Assembly (NCBI RefSeq): GCF_010726645.1
Contig: NZ_AP022563.1
Span: forward strand, 2,914,001-2,978,000
DNA: 64,000 nt
Source of the DNA: Mycolicibacterium duvalii
Lineage (GTDB): Bacteria > Actinomycetota > Actinomycetes > Mycobacteriales > Mycobacteriaceae
Direction of reading: 5' to 3'
Position numbers and translations under genes: made by a program. This document shows, in pieces, positions 46,279 through 55,563 of the stretch. Within the stretch, counting starts at the first letter, position 1. Every line of letters starts with the position of its first letter. The notes under the pieces are model-generated. The model searched no databases. It worked only from the letters and a program-made list of their open reading frames with translations, and was not told where the DNA came from.

Positions 46279-46424
46279 ACTGCAGTAGCGGCGGACCCTA
46301 CTCGCTCTCTTCCGCCCGGAGCGCAGACTCAACGCACGGTCCCGATTGAGACTGCAGTGGCGGCGGACCCTACTCGCTCTCTTCCGCCCTGAGCGCAGAC
46401 TCAACGCAGCGCAGACTCAACGCA
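46279..46424. repeat. 58-bp direct duplication plus 16-bp tandem copy downstream of purE
   Basis: Segments 46279-46336 and 46351-46408 are identical except for two bases and are offset by 72. The last 16 bases (GCGCAGACTCAACGCA, 46393-46408) are repeated immediately as 46409-46424. It fills the gap between DUF559 gene 3 and purE. No coding function was seen. Confidence 0.85.
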
Positions 46425-46430
46425 ACGGGA

Positions 46431-46931
46431 CTACTCCCCCAGCAACTCCCGACGCAGTGCGGCGTCCTTCTCCAGCACCATCTGCTCCAGAGACTTCTGA
46501 TAGTCAGCCATCCGCGACTGCAACGCAGAATCAGACGCTCCGAGGATCCGCACCGCGAGCAGCCCGGCATTGCGCGCGCCGCCGATCGACACCGTGGCCA
46601 CCGGCACACCGGCCGGCATCTGCACGATCGACAGCAGCGAGTCCAGGCCGTCCAACCGCGCCAAGGGCACCGGCACCCCGATCACCGGCAGCGGGGTCGC
46701 CGAGGCCACCATGCCCGGCAGGTGCGCCGCGCCGCCGGCCCCGGCGATGATCACCTCGATACCGCGCCCGGCGGCCTCGCCGGCATAGGACAGCATCCGC
46801 GCGGGCGTGCGGTGCGCCGAGACCACGCCGACCTCGAACGGCACATCGAACTCGGCCAGCGCGTTGGCGGCGTCGGACATCACCGGCCAGTCGCTGTCGC
46901 TGCCCATGATCAGGCCTACCCGAGGTGTCAT
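46431..46931 (-). CDS. purE: N5-carboxyaminoimidazole ribonucleotide mutase
   Basis: 166 residues from ATG 46931, overlapping the purK stop as ATGA. Class I PurE of purine synthesis: [20 protein letters not shown] and the [11 protein letters not shown] loop are conserved. The product goes to SAICAR synthetase. Corresponds to Rv3275c. Confidence 0.96.
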   Translation of the reverse strand: MTPRVGLIMGSDSDWPVMSDAANALAEFDVPFEVGVVSAHRTPARMLSYAGEAAGRGIEVIIAGAGGAAHLPGMVASATPLPVIGVPVPLARLDGLDSLLSIVQMPAGVPVATVSIGGARNAGLLAVRILGASDSALQSRMADYQKSLEQMVLEKDAALRRELLGE

Positions 46932-48121
46932 GCGTGCGGATCCCATCCGTCGGTCCAGACTGCGTGCGACAACCAGTGTGCCGCCCGCTCGGCGCGCTCC
47001 CGCAGCCCCTCCACCTCGGAGCCGACGAGGTTGACGTGCCCGATCTTGCGGCCCGGCCGCTCGGCCTTGCCGTACAGGTGCACCCGGGCGTCGGGCATCC
47101 GCGCGAACAGGTGATGCACGCGCTCGTCCATCGACATGTCCGGGGTCGACGGTGCCCCCAGCACGTTGCCCATCACCGTGTACGGCGCCAGCGCGGCAGT
47201 GTCACCCAGCGGATAGTCCAGCACCGCGCGCAGATGCTGCTCGAACTGCGAGGTGCGCGACCCGTCCATGGTCCAGTGCCCGGAGTTGTGCGGGCGCATC
47301 GCCAGCTCGTTGACCATCAGCCCGCCGGAGTCGGTCTCGAACAGCTCGACGGCCAGCACCCCGACCACCCCCAGCGACGACGCGATCCCCAGCGCCAGCT
47401 CCGAGGCCTCCGCCCCGACCGTGGGGTCCAGCCCGGGAGCGGGCGCGACGACGGTGACGCAGATGCCGTCGCGCTGCACCGTCTCGACGACCGGCCAGGC
47501 CGCACCCTGCCCGAACGGCGAGCGGGCCACCAGCGCGGCCAGCTCGCGGCGCATCGCGATCCGCTCCTCGATCAGCACCTCGACACCGTCGGACAGATAC
47601 TGCTCGACCGCCGCCCGTGCTTCAGCAACCCCAGACGTCAGCACCACGCCGCGGCCGTCGTAGCCGCCGCGCACGGTCTTGATGACGACAGCCTCGCCGA
47701 CCTCGGCGCAGAACGCGTCGACGTCAGCCACCGACGAGACCGCAGCGAACCGCGGCACCGGGGCGCCCAGTGCCGCCAGTTTCTGCCGCATCACCAGCTT
47801 GTCCTGCGCGTGCACCAGCGCCGACGGCGGCGGATAGACGGCCACCCCGTCGGCCACCAGCGCCTCCAGCAACTCCCCGGGCACGTGCTCGTGGTCGAAC
47901 GTCAGCGCGGTGGCGCCGTCTGCGGCCCGGCGCAGCGCGTCGAGGTCGGTGTGCGAGCCGATGACCACGTCCGGGGTGACCTGAGCTGCGGATTCGTCGG
48001 CGCGCAGCGCCAGCACGCGCAGAGTCTGGCCCAGCGGGATAGCGGCCTGGTGGGTCATGCGGGCGAGTTGTCCGCCACCGATCATGGCGACGACAGGAGG
48101 CGACGCTGAGGTTCTTGGCAC
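46928..48121 (-). CDS. purK: N5-carboxyaminoimidazole ribonucleotide synthase
   Basis: 397 residues. ATP-grasp enzyme that carboxylates AIR with bicarbonate. [10 protein letters not shown] at the N-terminus, [20 protein letters not shown] and [17 protein letters not shown] are present. Operon purK-purE. Corresponds to Rv3276c. Confidence 0.96.
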   Translation of the reverse strand: MPRTSASPPVVAMIGGGQLARMTHQAAIPLGQTLRVLALRADESAAQVTPDVVIGSHTDLDALRRAADGATALTFDHEHVPGELLEALVADGVAVYPPPSALVHAQDKLVMRQKLAALGAPVPRFAAVSSVADVDAFCAEVGEAVVIKTVRGGYDGRGVVLTSGVAEARAAVEQYLSDGVEVLIEERIAMRRELAALVARSPFGQGAAWPVVETVQRDGICVTVVAPAPGLDPTVGAEASELALGIASSLGVVGVLAVELFETDSGGLMVNELAMRPHNSGHWTMDGSRTSQFEQHLRAVLDYPLGDTAALAPYTVMGNVLGAPSTPDMSMDERVHHLFARMPDARVHLYGKAERPGRKIGHVNLVGSEVEGLRERAERAAHWLSHAVWTDGWDPHA

Positions 48122-48202
48122 GCCGCATATGGTGTCATGGCCGATACCGCACCGTTGACCTGCGGTAACTGCAGCGATGCGACATTAGGGCCGCCGTTTC
48201 CG

Positions 48203-48208
48203 TAAACT
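48203..48208 (+). promoter_or_regulatory. Leaderless -10 element for the GtrA-family gene
   Basis: TAAACT ends eight bases before GTG 48217. Confidence 0.4.
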
Positions 48209-48216
48209 GGCTCCTT

Positions 48217-48885
48217 GTGTCCTTTGCCGATGCGACGATCCGCCGCCTTCCGGGGCCGATCCGTCCCTACGCCGAGCGGCACCACGAGCTGATCAAATTC
48301 GCCATCGTCGGCGCGACCACGTTCGTCATCGACTCGGCGATCTTCTTCACGCTGAAGCTGACGATCCTGGAGCCCAAGCCGGTCACGGCCAAGATCATCG
48401 CCGGCATCGTCGCGGTCATCGCGTCCTACATCCTGAATCGGGAGTGGAGCTTCCGGGACCGGGGCGGGCGTGAGCGTCATCACGAGGCGTTGTTGTTCTT
48501 CGGGGTCAGCGGCGTGGGCGTGCTGCTGAGCATGGCTCCGCTGTGGGTGTCGAGCTATGTGTTCATGCTGCGCGCGCCGATGGTGTCGCTGGCCACCGAG
48601 AACATCGCCGACTTCATCTCGGCCTACATCATCGGCAACCTGCTGCAGATGGCGTTCCGGTTCTGGGCGTTCCGCCGCTTCGTGTTCCCCGACGAGTTCG
48701 CCCGCAACCCGGACAAGGCGCTGGAGTCCGCGCTGACCACCGGCGGGATCGCCGAGGCGCTCGAGGACGAGTACGAGCTTCGCCACCCGCACGGCTCCGA
48801 CAACGTCACCCCGATGCGGCCGCCCCGGCGACGCCGGGTCCGCCCCCGCCTCGACGACGACACCAAGGTGTCGAAGACGTCCTAG
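48217..48885 (+). CDS. GtrA-family membrane protein
   Basis: 222 residues from GTG 48217. Four transmembrane helices (about 25-43, 50-72, 95-115, 130-152) with the GtrA motif FAIVGATTFVIDSAIFF and SYILNREWSF. The C-terminal tail is charged. GtrA proteins help move or modify lipid-linked sugars. It corresponds to Rv3277. Its 3' end overlaps the convergent flavoprotein gene by four bases, linking it physically to the polysaccharide locus. Confidence 0.9.
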   Translation: MSFADATIRRLPGPIRPYAERHHELIKFAIVGATTFVIDSAIFFTLKLTILEPKPVTAKIIAGIVAVIASYILNREWSFRDRGGRERHHEALLFFGVSGVGVLLSMAPLWVSSYVFMLRAPMVSLATENIADFISAYIIGNLLQMAFRFWAFRRFVFPDEFARNPDKALESALTTGGIAEALEDEYELRHPHGSDNVTPMRPPRRRRVRPRLDDDTKVSKTS

Positions 48886-50276
48886 GGCTTGAGCCCCATC
48901 TCGTGGTAGGCGCGCTCGGTGTTGACGTGCCACGGATCGGTGACCAATTCGCCGAAGTAGCGCCCGACGCTGTGCAGCGCGCTGAGCATGGCGTGATCCT
49001 GGTTGTCGTAGCGGTGCATGCCGTTGCGACCCATCGGGTGCAGCGACGGGTAATGCGCACGCAGGTAGTCGCGCAGACGGACCACGCCGCGGTCGCGCGT
49101 CGGGTCGTGGATCGGGTAGGCGTACTTGGACCGGACGACCATCACCTTCTCGATAGTCGCCGGGTTCAGGCCGAGGGTGCGTAGGTCCTCGGTGACCAGC
49201 GCGGTCAGGTGCTCGTCGCCGGCGTCCCACAGCGCACCGCCGGGTCCGATGAAGTACTCGAAGCCGAGGAACGTGCCGTTCCAGCCGTCCGGCGTCAAGC
49301 CCTCCGACCAACGTCGGTAGTTCTGCACCCGGCCGGCGTGGACGCCCGGCGCCGGGGTGTAGACCCAGTTGTACGGAATGTCGTAGGCCTTGCTCAGCGC
49401 GACGGCCACCGTGATCAGCGACCGGTGCTTCAAGGACGCGGCCACGCTGCGGATGTACTTCGGCGGCTGCGGGTCCAGCGCGCCCACCAGCTGTCCCAGC
49501 GGCATGCTGGAGAACACCGCATCGCCGATGACGGTCTGTGCGCCGGCCAGGCCCGCGGTCCAGGTCTGCCCGTCGTAGTGCAGCGTCTCGACGGGTGAGT
49601 TCACTGCGGTGACCACGCCGGCCTGGGCCAGCTGCGCGGCGACCGCCTCCCACAGCTGGCCCGGTCCACGCCGCGGGTACCGGAACACGTCCTGCTCGAG
49701 GAAGGCCCGTTCGGCGCGGCGGCGCCAGCCGATCGGTTTGATGCGCTGCAACGCCCAGTCACTAGACAGTTCGCGCGGCTCGGTCAGCCAGGTCTTGCGG
49801 ACGTAGCCGTCGAAGAACATCTGGTACCAGTAGCGGCCGAACTCCTCGACGCCCCAGTCCCGGAAGTTGTCGAGGCGGTCGGTGAGGCGCACGCGTCGGC
49901 GCACCCGCGACCAGGCCAGGCTGCTCAGCCCGCGTGCCCCGCTGCGAATCCCCATCTGCCGGATCAAGTCCCGCCCGATCAGCGGGTAGCGGACGAGGTG
50001 ACCGTCGACCAGCATCGCCGAACTCCGCGGCACCGCGACCCACTGGTCGGCGGGCAGCAGCGAGCGCCACAGATCGGAGATCTCCTCGCTGCGGGTGAAG
50101 AAGCGGTGCCCGCCCGGGTCGATGCGCCAGTCACCGTCGGACGGGGTGCGGGCCAGGCCGCCGACGGTGTCGGAGGCCTCATAGATGCGGGGGGTGACGC
50201 CGCGCCGGGTCAGCTCCAGTGCGGCGGTCAGACCGGCCGGGCCGGCGCCGATGATGATCGGGTAGCGCGGCGCCAT
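48882..50276 (-). CDS. FAD/NAD(P)-binding amine-oxidase-type protein
   Basis: 464 residues. The FAD motif is IIGAGPAGLTAALELTRRG, with GGLARTP and PGGHRFF as in protoporphyrinogen oxidase and UDP-galactopyranose mutase relatives. FGRYWYQMFFDGYVRKTW and AYPIHDPTRD recur in such sugar-cluster flavoproteins. Start ATG 50276 overlaps the stop of the UppS-like gene (TGATG). It could modify an activated sugar; the true substrate is unknown. Confidence 0.85.
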   Translation of the reverse strand: MAPRYPIIIGAGPAGLTAALELTRRGVTPRIYEASDTVGGLARTPSDGDWRIDPGGHRFFTRSEEISDLWRSLLPADQWVAVPRSSAMLVDGHLVRYPLIGRDLIRQMGIRSGARGLSSLAWSRVRRRVRLTDRLDNFRDWGVEEFGRYWYQMFFDGYVRKTWLTEPRELSSDWALQRIKPIGWRRRAERAFLEQDVFRYPRRGPGQLWEAVAAQLAQAGVVTAVNSPVETLHYDGQTWTAGLAGAQTVIGDAVFSSMPLGQLVGALDPQPPKYIRSVAASLKHRSLITVAVALSKAYDIPYNWVYTPAPGVHAGRVQNYRRWSEGLTPDGWNGTFLGFEYFIGPGGALWDAGDEHLTALVTEDLRTLGLNPATIEKVMVVRSKYAYPIHDPTRDRGVVRLRDYLRAHYPSLHPMGRNGMHRYDNQDHAMLSALHSVGRYFGELVTDPWHVNTERAYHEMGLKP

Positions 50277-50929
50277 CAGCGTCCCCGCAACTGTGGAAAG
50301 CAGCGGTAGTCGGCGATCAGGTCCTCGATGTCCTGCTCGGTCAGGTCGTTGAGCGGGGTGGACAGGAACCGCAGCTGCGCGTACTGGCTCTGCAGCGGCA
50401 GGAACCCGCTGAGCAACGGTTCCGGCGTGCTGCGGATCACCAGATCGACCTCGCCGATCTCGAACGCGTCGGCGATGTCACACCCGTCGGCCGCCGAACG
50501 TGCGCAAGCCGACCGCAGCTCGTCGACAGCGTCGTAGGCGGCCAGGATGTTGACCCGAAACCCGTTGCCGCTCATCGCCTTTTCGACCTCTCCCGCGGCG
50601 TCCACATAGTGCTGCGGCAGCAGCTCGAGGTCACCGTGCACATGCACGCCACACGCCGCCGGGTCGAAGTGCGCGGGGATCATCTCGCGGAAGAACCGTT
50701 CGGAGGCCGCGTAGACGGCAGCGAGTTCGTCGGCGCTGCGGCCGAGGTTGGCCCGGCTGAGGTTGTACACCGACACCGTCTGCACCCCGAGGCGCTGCAG
50801 CACCAGCAGGATCTGCGTGACCTTCTGCGCTCCGCGCAGGTAGGCCTCGGCGAGCGTGGTGTCGTTGGCCTGTGCCCAGCGCCGCAGCCCGTCGGGGATC
50901 AGCCCGACGTGGGCCGGTTGATCGGTCAT
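50276..50929 (-). CDS. Divergent cis-prenyltransferase (UppS)-like protein
   Basis: 217 residues. It begins HVGLIPDGLRRWAQ, the counterpart of HVAIIMDGNGRWA in undecaprenyl diphosphate synthase; the catalytic Asp and Arg remain but Asn is Leu. LSRANLGRSADELAAV matches the FSSENWxR region, and RSTPEPLLSGFLPLQSQYAQLRF matches RTSGExRLSNFLLWQSAY. The usual GHRAG segment is lost (AYLRGAQ). It may be a catalytically altered lipid-carrier protein used by this locus. It sits between the sugar transferase (gap 4 bases) and the flavoprotein gene. Confidence 0.82.
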   Translation of the reverse strand: MTDQPAHVGLIPDGLRRWAQANDTTLAEAYLRGAQKVTQILLVLQRLGVQTVSVYNLSRANLGRSADELAAVYAASERFFREMIPAHFDPAACGVHVHGDLELLPQHYVDAAGEVEKAMSGNGFRVNILAAYDAVDELRSACARSAADGCDIADAFEIGEVDLVIRSTPEPLLSGFLPLQSQYAQLRFLSTPLNDLTEQDIEDLIADYRCFPQLRGR

Positions 50930-50933
50930 CGCG

Positions 50934-52469
50934 TCAGTCTTCGGTGGGGCGCAGGACCGCCAGCACGGTCAACAGCAGGATCTTGAAATCGAGCATCAGC
51001 GACCAGTTCTGGATGTAGTAGTTGTCGAATTCGGCGCGGTCGGCGATCGAGGTCTGCCCACGCAATCCGTGCACCTGCGCCCACCCGGTGATGCCGGCCT
51101 TGACGCGGTGCCGCTCGCCGTAGCGGCGGATCTGCATCTCGAACAGCTCGACGAACTCCGGTCGCTCGGGACGCGGGCCCACCAGCGTCATCTCCCCTTT
51201 GACGACGTTGAGCAGCTGGGGTAATTCGTCCAGCGAGGTCTTGCGCATGATCTTGCCGATCCAGGTGCGCCTGTCCTCGCCCTCGACACCGCCCGGTGCC
51301 GCGCCGTCCTTCAACTCGAACTTGGCCGCATTCGGGTCTTCGGGACGCATGCTGCGGAACTTGAGGCAGTCGAACACTTTCCCGTCGCGGCCGATGCGGG
51401 GTTGGCGGAAGAAGATCGGCCCGGGTGAGCTGAGCTTGACCGCCAGCATCAGGCCGAGGAACAGCGGCGAGATCAGCAGGAGGCCCAGGGCAGCCAGGAA
51501 GCGGCCCAGCGCGTGCTTGAACGCGAACTGCCACCCTTTGGGGTCGGTGTGGCACATCACCATCAGCGGCACGCCGCCGAGGTGCTCGATATATGCGCCG
51601 CCCCCGACCGCGTCCATCAGCCGGGGCACCACCCGCACCCGCATGCCCAGGTTCTGGGCGACCTGGGCGGTCCGGGAGAGCTCCTCGTCGGACTCCGATG
51701 ACGGCGCGATGAGCAGTTCGACGGCGCCCGTTGTGCGCGCGGCGATCTCCACGTCAGCCGGAGAGCCGAGGTAGGGCACGCCGAGCGCGTCCAGATCAGC
51801 GGGCTTGTCTTCGGCGAGCACGCCGACGGGGTGCAGCCCGTAATCCGGGATCTGCCGCATGCGGGTGATGAGCTGACCGGCGACCGGACTGGAGCCGACG
51901 ATCAGCGCTGACGACCCGAACTGATATTTGCGCCGCAGATAGCGCTGACATAGCGACCGGATCAGCCGAACCGCGGTGAAAAACACTGCAGCCCACAGCC
52001 ACAGCCGCACCACCACCTCGGCGGTCCGCACCTGATTCTCGATGACGGTGCCGGGCGCCAGGGGCGGTATCAACACCATCATCGTGGTGAGTACCGCCAG
52101 CGACGAGACGGCGACGCTGGTCATCACCGGTTCGAAGTCGTCGAGGAAGCTGTGGCTGAGCTTTCGCTTGTACATCCCGCGGGTGTAGAGCACGAAGATG
52201 ACGACCGGGATGAACAGATAGGTCAGCAGCGCCACCGGTCGGGGGTCCTGACGCGCGTTGGTCAAGTCCAGCGCGAGCATCACCGCCCAGAACGCGGCCC
52301 AGATGTCGAGGCCGATCGTCAGCGGGATGTAGCCGCGTTCACTCCGCAAAGCCTCAAACCATCGGGGTTTCCGGGTGAGGTTCTCGTGGATCGGCGGCAC
52401 AGCCTTCAGCTGCGGCACGGTTGGCCGCTGCGACGGCCTGTCGACCGACGGCTGCGCTTCCACCACCAT
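50934..52469 (-). CDS. Polyprenyl glycosylphosphotransferase (initiating sugar transferase)
   Basis: 511 residues from ATG 52469, with AGGGG seven bases upstream. Four membrane helices (about 50-200) and a CoA-binding-like domain (FGSSALIVGSSPVAGQ) lead to one more helix and the bacterial sugar transferase domain (about 325-511). The latter has FFRQPRIGRDGKVFDCLKFRSM, SLDELPQLLNVVKGEMTLVGPRPERPEF and GITGWAQVHGLRGQT. It transfers a sugar phosphate to polyprenyl-P, the first step of exopolysaccharide synthesis. It heads the minus-strand operon. Confidence 0.93.
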   Translation of the reverse strand: MVVEAQPSVDRPSQRPTVPQLKAVPPIHENLTRKPRWFEALRSERGYIPLTIGLDIWAAFWAVMLALDLTNARQDPRPVALLTYLFIPVVIFVLYTRGMYKRKLSHSFLDDFEPVMTSVAVSSLAVLTTMMVLIPPLAPGTVIENQVRTAEVVVRLWLWAAVFFTAVRLIRSLCQRYLRRKYQFGSSALIVGSSPVAGQLITRMRQIPDYGLHPVGVLAEDKPADLDALGVPYLGSPADVEIAARTTGAVELLIAPSSESDEELSRTAQVAQNLGMRVRVVPRLMDAVGGGAYIEHLGGVPLMVMCHTDPKGWQFAFKHALGRFLAALGLLLISPLFLGLMLAVKLSSPGPIFFRQPRIGRDGKVFDCLKFRSMRPEDPNAAKFELKDGAAPGGVEGEDRRTWIGKIMRKTSLDELPQLLNVVKGEMTLVGPRPERPEFVELFEMQIRRYGERHRVKAGITGWAQVHGLRGQTSIADRAEFDNYYIQNWSLMLDFKILLLTVLAVLRPTED

Positions 52470-52638
52470 GAACCACCCCTGAGCGACCCTGTTGGCTGTC
52501 ACTGTAAGGGGGCTTCGCGGCGGGTTGCGCCAAAATTATCGTTAAATGAGAACGCGGCAGAAATATTTTGCTGACGCCGTTCCCGCATCGAACGCCCAAA
52601 AATTTGCCATGCGACCGCACACCGGTATTTGTTCCAGG

Positions 52639-53349
52639 TCAGTGACCGAAGATGCGCTCGGTGGCCAATGCTGCGAGATCACTGAGCACCTGCACATGTC
52701 CGGGCCGCCACTGCCGCGGCTTGGTGTCGTAGACGCACAGCGTGCCGACCGCGTTCTGGGCGTTGTCCATCAACGGGATGCCGAGGTAGGACACCACGGA
52801 GCCGTCGAGCACCGCGGGGTGGTTCCGAAAGACGGGGTCGACGCGGGCATCGTCGAGAACCAGCGCAGTCCCGTTTGCCACAGCGTACTGACACACCGAC
52901 TGCGACAGTGGCGTCTGTCTTTCCTCGTCGGTGTCGCTGCCCATTCCCGCGGTGCTCTTGAAGAACTGCCGGTCGACATCGACCAGCGACACGGCGGCGT
53001 GCGGGGCATCCAGAGCTTCGGCGGCCGCCCGGGTGATCCGGTCGTAGGCCTCCTCGGGCGGACTGTCGAGCAGTTCGGTGGCATACAGAGCGTGCAGTCG
53101 GTCGGGGTCGTTGATCACAGCAGAGATGTCCGGCATCGCGTCGCTGGCAAACACGCCACGATCGAGAAGGTGGGCGCGGGCAGTCTCCAGATCGGGGCTT
53201 CCGGCGTGCTTGAGCTCCATCAGCATCCGCGCGCCGACCGCCCGGAAGATGTAGGTTTCGACGTCCTCGCCGGCATCCCTCGCCATGTCCTCGAGGGCAC
53301 GGTTGAGCCAGTCGTCGAACTTACGCACCGAAGCGTTCACACCACGCAC
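52639..53349 (-). CDS. GAF-domain protein
   Basis: 236 residues from GTG 53349, with AGGGG twelve bases upstream (start uncertain; GTG 53340 is possible). An N-terminal ribbon-helix-helix-like segment (VRKFDDWLNRALEDMARDAGEDVETYIFRAVGARMLMEL) precedes a GAF domain (about 85-232) with SQSVCQYAVANG, LVLDDARVDPVFRNHPAV and YLGIPLMDN. It could be a sensory regulator of the divergent polysaccharide operons, which is inference from position. Confidence 0.78.
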   Translation of the reverse strand: MRGVNASVRKFDDWLNRALEDMARDAGEDVETYIFRAVGARMLMELKHAGSPDLETARAHLLDRGVFASDAMPDISAVINDPDRLHALYATELLDSPPEEAYDRITRAAAEALDAPHAAVSLVDVDRQFFKSTAGMGSDTDEERQTPLSQSVCQYAVANGTALVLDDARVDPVFRNHPAVLDGSVVSYLGIPLMDNAQNAVGTLCVYDTKPRQWRPGHVQVLSDLAALATERIFGH

Positions 53350-53439
53350 GGTAATCGAAGACCCCTCTAATTGACACTCGTAAAAAATTGTCGCCGCGGG
53401 TAGCCGGGCAAATGCCGCTGCCGGGGTCGACGGGCGGGA

Positions 53440-53445
53440 TACGAT
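53440..53445 (+). promoter_or_regulatory. Leaderless -10 element for the GT4 operon
   Basis: TACGAT ends eight bases before ATG 53454, the first gene of the five-gene plus-strand run. Confidence 0.45.
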
Positions 53446-53453
53446 CCGTCGCG

Positions 53454-54599
53454 ATGACTGAGCGGTCCTCCGAACCTGACGGAGATTTGCAGGCGCACTT
53501 GCGATTCGCATTCCTCACCGAGCTGTACCACCCCCACATCGGGGGCCAGGAGGTGTTCTTCCAGGAACTCGCCGAGGCGATGGTGCGCCGCGGCCATGCG
53601 GTCGACGTCTATTGCATCGGCCACGAACCCAGCCTGGCGGCCGAGGAGACGGTGAACGGTGTGCGGGTGCACCGGTATCCGAGCGACGGCGGATACCAGA
53701 AGCCGCTCATCCCCGCGCTGCGGCGCAGCTGGTCGCAGATCACCCGCTACAGCGCGCACATTCGTAAGGTCGCCGAAACCGGGGGCCACGACTTCTATCT
53801 GCTCAACCAGTGGCCACTGATGCACGTGCTGGCGTTGCCGGGGCGGGTGCGACCGCGCAGCGCGGTGCATTGGTGCGAGGTGCGCGAGAGCGCGCTGTTC
53901 CGCGTGCTGCAGGCGCGGCTGCCGAAGATGGTCGGCTCCAACTTCGCGGTGAGCACCGCCGTGGCGGAAACCATCGCAGCCCAGTCCGGTCGACCGTTCG
54001 CGGTGCTGCCCAGCGGCATCGAGGTGGCGCGCTACCGCAGCGCGGAGCGTGCGCAGCGGTCGGGGGCCTTGTATCTGGGGCGACTGTTCGAGCACAAGAA
54101 TCTGCCGCTGCTGGTCGACGCGTTCGCGATCGCCGCCGCCAAAGGGCTCCCGGGTGAGCTGGTGATCGCCGGCGACGGCCCGGCCCGCGCCGAGATCGAA
54201 GCACACGTGGCGCGCAGCCCGATCGCCGATCGGGTCCGGATGCCGGGTTCGGTCAGCGAGGAGCAGAAGATCGACCTGATGTCGCGGGCCGCGGTGCTGG
54301 GGATGCCCAGTAAGCGCGAGGGCTTTCCCCGGGTGATCACCGAGGCGATGGCCAGCGGTCTGCCCATAGTCACCGCACGATTCCCGGAGAACGGCGCCAA
54401 AGAGGTAGTCGCACAGTACGGTTCAGGGGTCGTCTGCGACACCACGCCCGACGCGTTCGCCGAGGCGCTGCTGGCGACACAGACGGACTGGGACGAGTAC
54501 TCGAAGGCGGGTCTCGCCGGAGCACAATCGCTGGACTGGTCGGGCATCGCCGCGGACCTGGAACGGCGGGCGGGGGAGGTTGTCGGACATGGCAGATGA
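53454..54599 (+). CDS. GT4-family glycosyltransferase
   Basis: 381 residues from ATG 53454. GT-B fold: N-terminal FLTELYHPHIGGQEVFFQELAEAMVRRGH, C-terminal donor site with LYLGRLFEHKNLPLLVDAF, ELVIAGDGPARAEIE and PSKREGFPRVITEAMASGLPIVT (the E-x7-E motif). It should add a sugar to the lipid-linked repeat. It overlaps the next gene by 11 bases. Confidence 0.93.
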   Translation: MTERSSEPDGDLQAHLRFAFLTELYHPHIGGQEVFFQELAEAMVRRGHAVDVYCIGHEPSLAAEETVNGVRVHRYPSDGGYQKPLIPALRRSWSQITRYSAHIRKVAETGGHDFYLLNQWPLMHVLALPGRVRPRSAVHWCEVRESALFRVLQARLPKMVGSNFAVSTAVAETIAAQSGRPFAVLPSGIEVARYRSAERAQRSGALYLGRLFEHKNLPLLVDAFAIAAAKGLPGELVIAGDGPARAEIEAHVARSPIADRVRMPGSVSEEQKIDLMSRAAVLGMPSKREGFPRVITEAMASGLPIVTARFPENGAKEVVAQYGSGVVCDTTPDAFAEALLATQTDWDEYSKAGLAGAQSLDWSGIAADLERRAGEVVGHGR

Positions 54600-55563
54600 G
54601 GCGCGGCGGCCACGGGTCATCGTCACCGGGGGCGCGGGATTCGTCGGGCATGAACTGATCCGCAACCTGCGACCCCGGGCCGACGTGCTGCTGGCCGACC
54701 TGCTGCGCTACGGCCGGCCGGACTGGTTCGACGACGATCTCGACAGCATCGAGTTCCACCAGCTCGACATCCGGGACGCCGAGGCCACGCGGCGGGTGGT
54801 CGACGGATTCAGACCCGACGTGGTGGTGCACCTGGCGGCCATCCACTACATCCCCGAATGCGACGCAGACCCGGCCAACGCGGTCGCGACCAATGTGGCC
54901 GGCACGGTCAACGTGATGGCGGCGTGCGCGCCGGGCACCCGGTTCGTGTTCGCCAGCAGCGGCGCGGTCTACCAGCCCGACGACGCGCCGCACCGCGAGT
55001 TCGAATCCGCGCTGGGGCCGGCCGATATCTACGGCATCACCAAGCTGCAGGGTGAGGAGTACGTGCGCGCGTTCGCCCGCGATCGCGGGCTGAGTGCGTG
55101 CATCGTGCGGTTGTTCAACGTGATCGGCCCCGGCGAGACCAACCCGCATCTGCTGCCCGCAATCGTGTCGCAGCTCAAGGCCGGCGCGGAGACGATCAAC
55201 CTGGGCAACACCCACCCCAAACGCGACTACATCGACGTGCTCGACGCGGCAGCGGGTTTCGCCGCCGCGGCGCTGGGCACCAACCCGGACGGGGTCGACT
55301 GTGAGGTGGTCAACCTCGGTAGCGGACACCAGTATTCGGTCGACGACATCCTCGACCGCATGCGGGCGGCGCTGGGACTGACGTTCGAGGTCCGCCAGGA
55401 CCCGGCGCGGATGCGGGCGGTGGACCGTCCGTATCTCGGGGCCGACATCGCCCACATCCGCGACGTGTTCGGGTGGGCGCCGCAGCAGACGCTCGACGAG
55501 ACGCTGCAGCGCACCTGGGCCACCCCGGACCTGGCGGCGAACCTGCGTGGACGCGCGGTGTGA
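54589..55563 (+). CDS. NAD-dependent nucleotide-sugar epimerase/dehydratase
   Basis: 324 residues from ATG 54589 (MADEARRPRVIVTGGAGFVG), with GGGGGAGG upstream. Extended SDR: GGAGFVGHE, HLAAIHYIPECDADP, FASSGAVY and YGITK catalytic pair; DYIDVLDAA as in UDP-glucose 4-epimerase relatives. It supplies the activated sugar for the cluster. The start of the GT2 gene overlaps its stop (GTGA). Confidence 0.92.
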   Translation: MADEARRPRVIVTGGAGFVGHELIRNLRPRADVLLADLLRYGRPDWFDDDLDSIEFHQLDIRDAEATRRVVDGFRPDVVVHLAAIHYIPECDADPANAVATNVAGTVNVMAACAPGTRFVFASSGAVYQPDDAPHREFESALGPADIYGITKLQGEEYVRAFARDRGLSACIVRLFNVIGPGETNPHLLPAIVSQLKAGAETINLGNTHPKRDYIDVLDAAAGFAAAALGTNPDGVDCEVVNLGSGHQYSVDDILDRMRAALGLTFEVRQDPARMRAVDRPYLGADIAHIRDVFGWAPQQTLDETLQRTWATPDLAANLRGRAV

